Positions 54,630 to 62,238 of a stretch of DNA of 64,000 nt are shown in pieces. The notes below the pieces were generated by a model that ran no database searches, was not told the DNA's origin, and worked only from the letters and a program-made list of their open reading frames with translations. A program made the position numbers and the translations under genes. The stretch is from Anaerolineaceae bacterium. Lineage in GTDB: Bacteria; Chloroflexota; Anaerolineae; Aggregatilineales; Phototrophicaceae. The DNA is taken from positions 744,001 through 808,000 of the forward strand of contig JACKCG010000001.1 in the NCBI GenBank assembly GCA_020634135.1. Reading direction: 5' to 3'. Within the stretch, counting starts at the first letter, position 1, and each line of letters opens with the position of its first letter.

Positions 54630-55538
54630 TTATGCTTTATATATCGTGCGATACAGCACGTCTAATGGTTCTGAAGTCAGGAAGCCGTCAGCAGCGCCAT
54701 TTGCCCCCACTTTATAGGACGCAAACACCATCGCTTTGCGAATCGCTTCATAGGGGCTTCCAGTTTCCAAGTAGCCATGCAGAAATGCCGAAAAGAGTGC
54801 ATCCCCCGCCCCAATGGTGTTGATGATCGGGCGAGTCTGCACCGCCGGCACACGCTCCATGAAATGATCCGCTCGTACTGATAATAACGCCCCTTGTGCC
54901 CCCAGACCAATGACAATAATCGCGTTTCCGTACTGATTCTGCACACGCTGCGCCCATTCTTCCGGCGAACACGGCAGATGCTCGTCGCTCATAAACAGGA
55001 TGTCTGCATTTGCCATGAAATCGTGGTTATACGAATCGTCGAGGTTATCAATAGTATGGACATCGGTGGCAACCAGGACACCCGCCTTTTTCGCCCGCAT
55101 CAGGAAAGGCCGTGAAAAGTTGATATTGCACAGGGCCGCCAACGAGCACCCCGCCAGGGCTTCCTCAAACCGCTCCGGCGGGTAGTTTCGCTCCTGGATG
55201 TCCTTCAAGTCAACATTGATCTGCCGCCGCCCGGTGTCGTCGTAGAGGATAACAGACTGCGGCGTTTGTTCAAGCGTATCCAACACGAATTGGCCGGGGA
55301 TACTATCAGCGGCCAGGGAGTCCCGTACCAGTGTGCCGTTCGGGTCACACCCAATCATCGAGAGAAAATGCACTGAATCGCCCAGTGTCGTCAAGGCCTT
55401 GGCGAGGTTATAGCCCACACCGGAAACGGTGCTGCGAATCCCGAAAAACGGATAACGCACCGGGTAATAGTGAACCGGGAATCCCTCAACCTTGAGCGTG
55501 GTTTCAATGTTGATGAGACCGGAAATCAGGATGGTCAT
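54630..55538 (-). CDS. PfkB family carbohydrate kinase
   Basis: A ribokinase-type sugar kinase. The C-terminal NTIGAGDALFSAFLHGYL contains the catalytic Asp and anion hole. The N-terminal stretch STVSGVGYNLAKALTTLG is the substrate side, differing from the usual GGA-N pattern. ATG 55538 (302 aa) overlaps the stop of the upstream membrane gene as ATGA, which supports it over a TTG at 55550. The sugar is unknown. Its place between glpK and glpD suggests phosphorylation of a carbohydrate leading to glycolysis, by inference. Confidence 0.9.
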   Translation of the reverse strand: MTILISGLINIETTLKVEGFPVHYYPVRYPFFGIRSTVSGVGYNLAKALTTLGDSVHFLSMIGCDPNGTLVRDSLAADSIPGQFVLDTLEQTPQSVILYDDTGRRQINVDLKDIQERNYPPERFEEALAGCSLAALCNINFSRPFLMRAKKAGVLVATDVHTIDNLDDSYNHDFMANADILFMSDEHLPCSPEEWAQRVQNQYGNAIIVIGLGAQGALLSVRADHFMERVPAVQTRPIINTIGAGDALFSAFLHGYLETGSPYEAIRKAMVFASYKVGANGAADGFLTSEPLDVLYRTIYKA

Positions 55539-56176
55539 CGTAGAGAACAATCTCCTTCATGGGGCGTACACCGGTACACTTCATCTCGTTTGTTATCTGT
55601 GACGATGACAGAACGGCCATCTGTGCTCAGATATAGCTCATGAGGCCGATAAAGCCCACGAGGGTCTTGCGGGTCTACGATATACCCTTTTATCGTTTGG
55701 CGGAAAATCTCGTTACAAAATATTATTCCCCGCGCACATTTGTAAAGAACATATATATGCGCAGATGCAAAATCAGCAAAATGGTATTCACCATCATCCG
55801 AAACCGGATAGTAGGAAAGCGTGTAGTCATTTCCCTCAAGACGGACGGTATGGACTCGTCTATGCATGTATTCTACGGGTTCAAATATCAGAAAAGGAAG
55901 CATCATACAGCAACAAGACGGAAGTAACAAAGCAATTCCCATCCAAATGCTCTGGCGCTTTAAGGCATATAAAACGGCACTCCCTACAAATCCATTCAGT
56001 GTCAGCCAGATTGAAACTGACTTCACACTCGCAACAAATCCAAAGGACAAGAAGATATTCGGGTCAGGCATTCCAGCCAAAATCAGAAGGGAGACGACAT
56101 GGCACCAAAGAAACAACCAGGAGAGCACAAATACCGGCAGCCACTTATTATCCCGAAGAAAGCCTATACGAGACAT
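55535..56176 (-). CDS. Unknown membrane protein, 213 aa
   Basis: Three membrane segments occupy the N-terminal half (WLPVFVLSWLFLWCHVVSLL, SVSIWLTLNGFVGSAVLYAL, GIALLLPSCCCMMLPFLIF). The C-terminal half is a soluble domain (HRRVHTVRLEGNDYTLSYYP, DPRGLYRPHELYLST) with several Cys. It is not GlpF: the aquaporin NPA motifs are absent. ATG 56176 has GGAG upstream at a loose distance. No family recognised. It lies between glpK and pfkB, and its stop overlaps the pfkB start. Confidence 0.65.
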   Translation of the reverse strand: MSRIGFLRDNKWLPVFVLSWLFLWCHVVSLLILAGMPDPNIFLSFGFVASVKSVSIWLTLNGFVGSAVLYALKRQSIWMGIALLLPSCCCMMLPFLIFEPVEYMHRRVHTVRLEGNDYTLSYYPVSDDGEYHFADFASAHIYVLYKCARGIIFCNEIFRQTIKGYIVDPQDPRGLYRPHELYLSTDGRSVIVTDNKRDEVYRCTPHEGDCSLR

Positions 56177-56184
56177 ATTGAGTG

Positions 56185-57681
56185 TTACTCCGCCCAGCCT
56201 TTCGCTCGTTCGACGGCACGTCCCCACCCGGCATACAGCGCCTCACGCTGGTCGGCGGACATGGCGGGTTCAAAGGTCTGCTCGACTGCCCACTGCTGCG
56301 CGATTTCTTTCTGCGATGACCAGAAGCCTGTCGCTAAACCAGCGAGATAAGCTGCACCTAACGCAGTAGTTTCGGTCACGGCAGGACGCTGCACCGGCAC
56401 GCCCAGAATATCCGCCTGAAATTGCATGAGGAAGTTATTGCGCACCGCGCCGCCATCCACCCGAAGCGTCTGCAGGTCGAGGCCGGAGTCGGCGTGCATG
56501 GCACTCACCACGTCCCGCGTCTGATACGCGATGCTTTCCAGCGTAGCGCGGACAAGCTGCGCCCGGCCACTTCCCCGCGTGAGGCCGACAATCGTGCCAC
56601 GCGCGTACTGATCCCAGTACGGTGCACCCAGGCCGACGAACGCCGGAACGACATACACCCCGTCGGTAGTGGTCACACTGCGGGCGATGGCTTCGGTTTC
56701 GGCGGCATCGTTCACGAGCTTCATCTCGTCACGCAGCCATTGAATGGCGGCTCCGGCGATAAAGATGCTCCCTTCCAGCGCATAGTGGGTTGCGCCGCTT
56801 TCACCCACTTTCCAGGCGACTGTCGTGAGTAGATTATTCTTCGAGGCGACGGCTTGCGTACCAGTGTTAAGCAGCATGAAACAGCCCGTACCATAGGTAT
56901 TCTTCGCCATACCGCTGGTGTAGCAGGCCTGCCCGAAGGTCGCCGCCTGCTGGTCGCCGGCGATACCGGCAATTGGAATCGCTTTCCCGAACAATGCCGG
57001 GTCAGTTTCGCCGTACACCATGCTGCTTGCCACAACCCGCGGCAGCATGGATTGAGGGATATTCAGCCGTTTGAGAATCGTGCTTGACCACCAGTGTTTA
57101 TGGATGTCGTAGAGCAGAGTCCGGCTGGCATTGCTCACATCGGTGATATGCAACCTGCCGCCGGTCAGCCGCCAGACCAGGAATGAGTCAATCGTGCCAA
57201 AGGCGAGTTCCCCGCGTTCGGCTTTTTCCCGCGCGCCGGGGATATTCTCCAGTATCCAGGCGACCTTCGTACCGGAAAAATAGGCATCAGTCACAAGGCC
57301 GGTCTTGTCCCGAATCGTCTGGTCAAACCCCTCGGACTTAAGCGTATCGCAGAACCCGGCGGTGCGACGATCCTGCCAGACGATGGCATTGTGGATAGGC
57401 TGACCGGTAGCACGATCCCAGACGACGGTCGTCTCGCGCTGATTGGTGATACCGATAGCAGCGATATCCTCTGCTGCCAGATTATGTCCTGCGATGACAT
57501 CCCGTGCTACCTTCCACTGGCTCTGCCAGATGGCTTCCGGGTCGTGCTCCACCCAACCCGGTTTGGGGTAAATCTGCGGGAATTCCTGCTGTACTGATGC
57601 CACGATACGACCATCCCGGTTAAACAGGATCGCACGGGAGGAGGTTGTCCCCTGGTCAAGTGCCAGAATGTAGTCTGCCAT
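56185..57681 (-). CDS. glpK: Glycerol kinase
   Basis: GlpK phosphorylates glycerol. ILALDQGTTSSRAILF at the N-terminus, ITNQRETTVVWDRATGQPI, and the later RVDGGAVRNNFLMQFQADIL are FGGY-kinase signatures. The 498-aa length is normal. ATG 57681 follows AAAGG. It is the first gene of the glp operon. Confidence 0.97.
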   Translation of the reverse strand: MADYILALDQGTTSSRAILFNRDGRIVASVQQEFPQIYPKPGWVEHDPEAIWQSQWKVARDVIAGHNLAAEDIAAIGITNQRETTVVWDRATGQPIHNAIVWQDRRTAGFCDTLKSEGFDQTIRDKTGLVTDAYFSGTKVAWILENIPGAREKAERGELAFGTIDSFLVWRLTGGRLHITDVSNASRTLLYDIHKHWWSSTILKRLNIPQSMLPRVVASSMVYGETDPALFGKAIPIAGIAGDQQAATFGQACYTSGMAKNTYGTGCFMLLNTGTQAVASKNNLLTTVAWKVGESGATHYALEGSIFIAGAAIQWLRDEMKLVNDAAETEAIARSVTTTDGVYVVPAFVGLGAPYWDQYARGTIVGLTRGSGRAQLVRATLESIAYQTRDVVSAMHADSGLDLQTLRVDGGAVRNNFLMQFQADILGVPVQRPAVTETTALGAAYLAGLATGFWSSQKEIAQQWAVEQTFEPAMSADQREALYAGWGRAVERAKGWAE

Positions 57682-57755
57682 AATCAACCTTTCATCAACA
57701 AAGTCATAATCTTCCGTAGTGAACGACAATCTCGCTCACTATTGCTTACCCTTCA

Positions 57756-58406
57756 CTATTTCACCAATGCCGCCAGCATGGCTTTTACCGTGTCCAGTTC
57801 ATCCTGAATAATCGTGTGTCCGATCCCTGGATACAGCCGCTTGGTCACCGCCGCTCCCATACGGGTCAACACTTCTGCCGATTCACTGACGCGGGATGCG
57901 GGAACATGGGCATCGGGATCACCAGAGCCGAGGAATACAGGTGTGTGTTCCAGAGAACCGGAATAGGGACGGAGGGTCGCGCCGATCAATCCCCCGCTGA
58001 ATCCTACGACACCCCCGTAGCGCCGGGCATTCCGGGCGGCATATTCCAGTGCCAGGCAAGCGCCCTGCGAAAAACCAAGAAGAATCACTTTTTCTGCCGA
58101 AACCCCTGCCGCTTCTATATGTGCCAGAACGGCCTCAACTGCGGCCAACGCAGAGGACAACCGGGGTTCATTTTGCGCGACTGGCCGCAAGAAACTATGC
58201 GGATACCAGGTATGTCCTTCGGCTTGTGGCGCGAGGTAGGCAAAACCCGGTTGACCGATGTCCGGGATTAGCGAGAGGATACTTTCCGCTGGCGCACCGC
58301 GTCCATGTAACAGGACAGCAGCGGCGGCGGCAGTCGCTAGCGGCTCACCGGCGGCAAGGACTGGCTGTCCCCAATGCGGGTTGTGCGCGTTTGCATCACT
58401 ACTCAT
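57756..58406 (-). CDS. Alpha/beta hydrolase (MhqD-like carboxylesterase)
   Basis: A phospholipase/carboxylesterase-type hydrolase of 216 aa. The nucleophile elbow is GFSQGACLALEYAARN, the acid is in GSGDPDAHVP, and the His is in YPGIGHTIIQ. ATG 58406 overlaps the stop of the upstream dioxygenase gene. In Bacillus the homologous mhqO and mhqD stand together and respond to quinones, so a similar role is inferred. Confidence 0.88.
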   Translation of the reverse strand: MSSDANAHNPHWGQPVLAAGEPLATAAAAAVLLHGRGAPAESILSLIPDIGQPGFAYLAPQAEGHTWYPHSFLRPVAQNEPRLSSALAAVEAVLAHIEAAGVSAEKVILLGFSQGACLALEYAARNARRYGGVVGFSGGLIGATLRPYSGSLEHTPVFLGSGDPDAHVPASRVSESAEVLTRMGAAVTKRLYPGIGHTIIQDELDTVKAMLAALVK

Positions 58407-59496
58407 CGTCCACCCCCGGCGCAACCCAGGCAGGAACATTGAGCGGCTGTAATGCGCCCTCAATTTTCGTGCGATACGTCTCCAGCCAGGGCGGAAGTTT
58501 CAGATTTTCTCCCAGGCTGGAAACATCCTCATCCACTGAGAAGCCCGGCCCCATTGTCGCCAGCTCAACAATATGCCCATCAGGGTCATTGGTGTAAATA
58601 CTCTTGAAGTATACCCGTTCCATTACCGGGGAAACACGGAATCCGGCTCGAATCAGTTTTTCCCGGTATTCCAGTTGTACATCTTCATCAGGAACAGCCA
58701 GCGCGAAGTGATGGGTCTGCCCGATACCAATCTGCGCTGGACGGTTTTTGAGCGGATCGCGCTCAAAGTAAGTGATTACTGTGCCGGGGTTGCCCTCCCC
58801 CACTCCCCAATACCAGTGTGCTGAATTAGGGTCATCAAAATTCGAGGTCATCTTCACCCGCCGCATCCCCAGCAGTCCATTGTAGAAGGCATGAGTCCGC
58901 TCGATATCTGCGCCAATCGCCGTGATATGGTGCATCCCATGGGAAAGTGCCATGTCTGCGGTAATATCCGGCACGGGTTCCTGCCAGGTGGTCGCCTGAA
59001 TGCGGGTTTCATCACGGTTGTTGACAATCATCTGCGGTGGCGGTTGGCGATATTCGCTCCCAATGCTTTCCGGGGCTTCATCCACAGTCCAACCGGGGCC
59101 GGATGTGGCAATTTCAATGATGACACCATCCGGGTCTTTGAGGTAAATTGAGGTGAAGTAGTGCCGGTCTAAAGGGCCGTGTACATCAATCTGATGATCG
59201 GTCAGACGGCGTTTCCACTTCAGGAGGCCATTATAGTCCGCCACCTGTAGCGCGTAATGATGCGTGCCACCCACCCCCCAGCGACCTTTGGGAACATGCG
59301 GCCACTCAAAATAGGTGATAGCCGAGCCAGGACTACCAGTTGCATCGCCAAAATACAGGTGATAACTACCTGGGTCATCGAAATTGACTGTCTGTTTAAC
59401 CAGCCGCAAACCCAGGACACGGGTATAAAAGTCCGTTGTCCGCTGCGCATTGGCGCAAACCAGTGTGATATGGTGCAATCCTAAAATAGACATCAT
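58399..59496 (-). CDS. Ring-cleaving dioxygenase (MhqO-like, double VOC)
   Basis: A 365-aa double glyoxalase-fold (VOC) protein. Metal-ligand blocks occur twice: GLHHITLV, THHYALQV and VIIEIATSGPG, and again GMHHITAIG, THHFALAVP and HIVELATMGPG. Family members are hydroquinone-type ring-cleaving dioxygenases. It forms an operon with the hydrolase downstream. Confidence 0.9.
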   Translation of the reverse strand: MMSILGLHHITLVCANAQRTTDFYTRVLGLRLVKQTVNFDDPGSYHLYFGDATGSPGSAITYFEWPHVPKGRWGVGGTHHYALQVADYNGLLKWKRRLTDHQIDVHGPLDRHYFTSIYLKDPDGVIIEIATSGPGWTVDEAPESIGSEYRQPPPQMIVNNRDETRIQATTWQEPVPDITADMALSHGMHHITAIGADIERTHAFYNGLLGMRRVKMTSNFDDPNSAHWYWGVGEGNPGTVITYFERDPLKNRPAQIGIGQTHHFALAVPDEDVQLEYREKLIRAGFRVSPVMERVYFKSIYTNDPDGHIVELATMGPGFSVDEDVSSLGENLKLPPWLETYRTKIEGALQPLNVPAWVAPGVDDE

Positions 59497-59556
59497 CCCT
59501 ACCTATACAACTCACTCGAAACAGTCATCAACAAAATACGGAAAACCCGAAAAGAA

Positions 59557-60306
59557 TTATCCGGCCCGCGTCACCAGCAGCGCGGTGTAAACCGAAAACA
59601 CAATCAACATTTGCGCTGGGCCATAAGTCAACCACACAATATCCCCGATGTAGCGAAAGCGCAGATTATTAAACAACTGCGCTGCCAGAATCAGGTCACT
59701 CAATAAAAATAACGCAGCCCCTAGTGCGAGTGGAGCAAAACCACCCGCCTGCAACACTAACCCAGTGGCAAACCCGGCGGTACTGGCGAGCAGCAGCGCA
59801 TAGGGCAAAGCAGCGTAGTGCAAAAAGGTCGCCTGCTGTCCCCTGAAAACTACAATATACCAGCCAAGTAATCCAACCAGCAACCACAAGGCTAATGCTC
59901 CCCAACGGGCGCCTGGCTCATCCAAACCCTGCTGGCCGCCAAAGCCCACAAAAGTGATGATGTAGAAGATGTGGCCGATTCCAAACGAGCCAATCCCGCC
60001 AAGAACATAATCTTTCAGCGGGAGCAAACCCGCCATAAACAGGTCTCCCAGGAAACCGAAGGACATCCCCACAGCAACCAACAAGGCATAAGTCGCCACC
60101 GGCGTTTCACGCATGAAGACGGCCCAGCTCCAACCAGCAACGACCAGCACTACCGACGACGCCATGCGTGTCCAGGTGCGCATCCGGTGAGTCTGGTCGG
60201 CGTTAATCTTACCAAAGAGGAAGCCGCCAAACAGAAATACTGCCCATGACAGCAAAAGAACTGTCAACCACAGACTCTGTACATTACTTTGCAGTTCAAG
60301 AAACAT
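59557..60306 (-). CDS. YhhN family lysoplasmalogenase (TMEM86-like)
   Basis: An all-membrane protein of 249 aa with about eight helices. The family blocks GMSFGFLGDLFMAG, FGIGHIFYII and LFLLSDLILAAQ carry the conserved Asp, His and Asp residues of the lysoplasmalogenase and alkenyl-acyl hydrolase group. It would act on lysoplasmalogens or related lipids in the membrane. It is next to the VOC gene and on the same strand. Confidence 0.88.
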   Translation of the reverse strand: MFLELQSNVQSLWLTVLLLSWAVFLFGGFLFGKINADQTHRMRTWTRMASSVVLVVAGWSWAVFMRETPVATYALLVAVGMSFGFLGDLFMAGLLPLKDYVLGGIGSFGIGHIFYIITFVGFGGQQGLDEPGARWGALALWLLVGLLGWYIVVFRGQQATFLHYAALPYALLLASTAGFATGLVLQAGGFAPLALGAALFLLSDLILAAQLFNNLRFRYIGDIVWLTYGPAQMLIVFSVYTALLVTRAG

Positions 60307-60308
60307 TT

Positions 60309-60704
60309 TTATTTACTCCCCGGCCATGCCGGATCCAAAAAACGCTGAATTTCAATCAAATAACCACCTGGGTCGCGCAGGAAGCAGTGATAAATGTTGA
60401 ATTTAGGGTTGTACTGCGGCGGTTTCTCAAAATGAATGCCCTGGGCCTGCAAGTAGGCGTACCAGCCATCCACATCGGGCGTGACAAGCGTGAAGATCAC
60501 CCGATTGGCTTCTGCCAGGTCATGTACCAGCCCGTCTCGCTGGCAGATACCGATAAAGGCTTCCCCCACGACCTGATAAATCCGGCATGTACCCTGGTCA
60601 AGTACGAGCGATAAGTGAAGCACATTTTCGTAAAATGCGACGCTGGCCGACAGATCTTGTGTGTAAAGAAAGGTCACTTGTTGGTTTATCGGTAGTGGCA
60701 TCAT
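60309..60704 (-). CDS. VOC/glyoxalase family protein, 131 aa
   Basis: A single VOC domain: LYTQDLSASVAFYENVLHLSL, the central VIFTLVTPDVDGWYAYLQAQ, and FLRDPGGYLIEIQRFLD with the second Glu ligand. The substrate is unknown (lactoylglutathione lyase, fosfomycin-resistance and dioxygenase relatives share the fold). ATG 60704 is one of two adjacent ATGs. It lies 2 bp ahead of the lysoplasmalogenase gene, and the two are probably co-transcribed. Confidence 0.85.
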   Translation of the reverse strand: MMPLPINQQVTFLYTQDLSASVAFYENVLHLSLVLDQGTCRIYQVVGEAFIGICQRDGLVHDLAEANRVIFTLVTPDVDGWYAYLQAQGIHFEKPPQYNPKFNIYHCFLRDPGGYLIEIQRFLDPAWPGSK

Positions 60705-60766
60705 CAACGCTTGCCCTCATCGTTGCCAATGATGTTACGATTCATTGTGCCAGGAGGTAAAGCCCC

Positions 60767-60795
60767 TTGCCCAAAGCCCAGGACGGATTATCATA
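60767..60795 (+). promoter_or_regulatory. Promoter of rocD
   Basis: TTGCCC (60767-60772), a 17-base spacer and TATCAT (60790-60795). The predicted start falls next to the inverted repeat listed below. Confidence 0.5.
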
Positions 60796-60802
60796 GATAG
60801 AG

Positions 60803-60831
60803 TGCATAAACTTATTTGTGAGGTATGCACA
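60803..60831 (+). promoter_or_regulatory. Inverted repeat upstream of rocD (possible operator)
   Basis: GTGCATA (60803-60809) and TATGCAC (60825-60831) form a perfect 7-bp inverted repeat with a 15-base spacer, just after the predicted start site. Two-turn spacing fits a dimeric regulator. Confidence 0.5.
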
Positions 60832-60893
60832 GATAAACTACAGTTACCATCATACATCCATCATCCCGACAGTGGGAAACACAAAGGACATAC

Positions 60894-62096
60894 ATGAACA
60901 CGCAAGATTATATCGCATTAGAAAACCAATATAACGCCCATAACTATAAACCGCTGGATGTGGTTCTGGAACGGGGTGAGGGTATCTGGGTCTGGGACGT
61001 AGAGGGCAATCGCTATCTCGACTTTTTGAGCGCGTATTCGGCTGTCAACCAGGGTCATAGCCACCCGCGTATTCTGAAAGCCATGATGGAACAGGCGGCG
61101 CGACTTCCGCTCACCTCACGCGCATTCCGTAACGACCAGCTTCCGCTGCTGGCACAAGAATTGTGCGAACTCACTGGCTATGAGATGATGCTGCCGATGA
61201 ACAGCGGCGCAGAAGCCGTCGAAACAGCATTAAAGGCGGCTCGAAAATGGGGCTACGAAGTGAAAGGCGTGGCTGCTGGTCAGGCAGAAATCATTGCTTG
61301 TGAAGGCAATTTCCATGGGCGCACAATCAGCATTATCGGATTCTCAACAGAAGCGCAATACCGGAATGGTTTTGGCCCATTCACACCGGGTTTCAAAACC
61401 GTTGCGTATGGTGATGCCGATGCGCTGGAAGCGGCTATTACCCCCAATACAGTCGCCTTCATGGTTGAACCTATCCAGGGAGAAGGCGGCGTCGTTATCC
61501 CACCCGACGGCTATCTCAAGCGAGTACGCGAGATATGTGATCGGAATCAGGTACTCCTCATCCTGGATGAAATCCAGACCGGGTTGGGACGTACCGGCCA
61601 GTTGATGGCCGCTGATTGGGAACAGGTCAGACCGGACATGGTGACGATTGGCAAGGCGCTCTCTGGGGGTTTCTATCCGGTATCGGCGGTACTGTCGAAC
61701 CGGGAAATCCTGGGGGTATTTAAGCCGGGCGATCACGGAAGCACGTTCGGTGGCAACCCGCTGGCATCCGCTATCGCCCGCGAGGCGCTCAAGGTGCTGG
61801 TAGATGAAGGGTTAATCACAAATGCCCGCGAGATGGGGGCATACCTTAAGGGAAGACTTGAGCGCATCGAAAGCGACCATATCAACGAAGTGCGGGGGCG
61901 GGGTCTACTGATTGGGGTGGAACTCAAGCCCCAGGCGGGAGGGGCGCGGCGGTTTGCCGAGGCGCTCAAGCAGGAAGGACTGCTCTGCAAAGAGACGCAC
62001 CAGCACGTCCTGCGTTTTGCGCCGCCGCTGGTCATCACGCGCGCCGATATTGACTGGGCATTGGAACGGATTGAGCAGGTGCTTTTGATGGCGTAA
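60894..62096 (+). CDS. rocD: Ornithine aminotransferase
   Basis: A class III PLP aminotransferase converting ornithine to glutamate semialdehyde. The N-terminal RYLDFLSAYSAVNQGHSHPRI and MNSGAEAVETALKAARKWGYE match RocD rather than acetylornithine aminotransferase. The PLP-binding sites are LILDEIQTGLGRTG and VTIGKALSGGFYPVSAV. The 400-aa length is normal. It acts in arginine and ornithine breakdown, opposite in direction to the argGH operon upstream. Confidence 0.95.
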   Translation: MNTQDYIALENQYNAHNYKPLDVVLERGEGIWVWDVEGNRYLDFLSAYSAVNQGHSHPRILKAMMEQAARLPLTSRAFRNDQLPLLAQELCELTGYEMMLPMNSGAEAVETALKAARKWGYEVKGVAAGQAEIIACEGNFHGRTISIIGFSTEAQYRNGFGPFTPGFKTVAYGDADALEAAITPNTVAFMVEPIQGEGGVVIPPDGYLKRVREICDRNQVLLILDEIQTGLGRTGQLMAADWEQVRPDMVTIGKALSGGFYPVSAVLSNREILGVFKPGDHGSTFGGNPLASAIAREALKVLVDEGLITNAREMGAYLKGRLERIESDHINEVRGRGLLIGVELKPQAGGARRFAEALKQEGLLCKETHQHVLRFAPPLVITRADIDWALERIEQVLLMA

Positions 62097-62202
62097 GTAA
62101 TCGTTTGTAAAACATTCGCGATTGTATTAAAATCTCGCATGGAGATTGAACCATCTGCCGGTCTCAAGAAGTAAGGGTGGTATACGGTGGTTCACTTCGC
62201 CT

Positions 62203-62220
62203 GATTAAAGTACTTTAATC
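62203..62220 (+). promoter_or_regulatory. Perfect 18-bp palindrome before the binding-protein gene
   Basis: GATTAAAGT-ACTTTAATC is a perfect 18-bp palindrome, ending 4 bases before AAGGAG and 19 bases before the ATG. It could be an operator or a hairpin near the ribosome site. Confidence 0.55.
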
Positions 62221-62238
62221 TACTTAAGGAGTTTGTGT

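Noticed and set aside
55535..56176. Glycerol facilitator GlpF between glpK and glpD
   Set aside because: The protein has only three helices in its N-terminal half and no NPA motifs.
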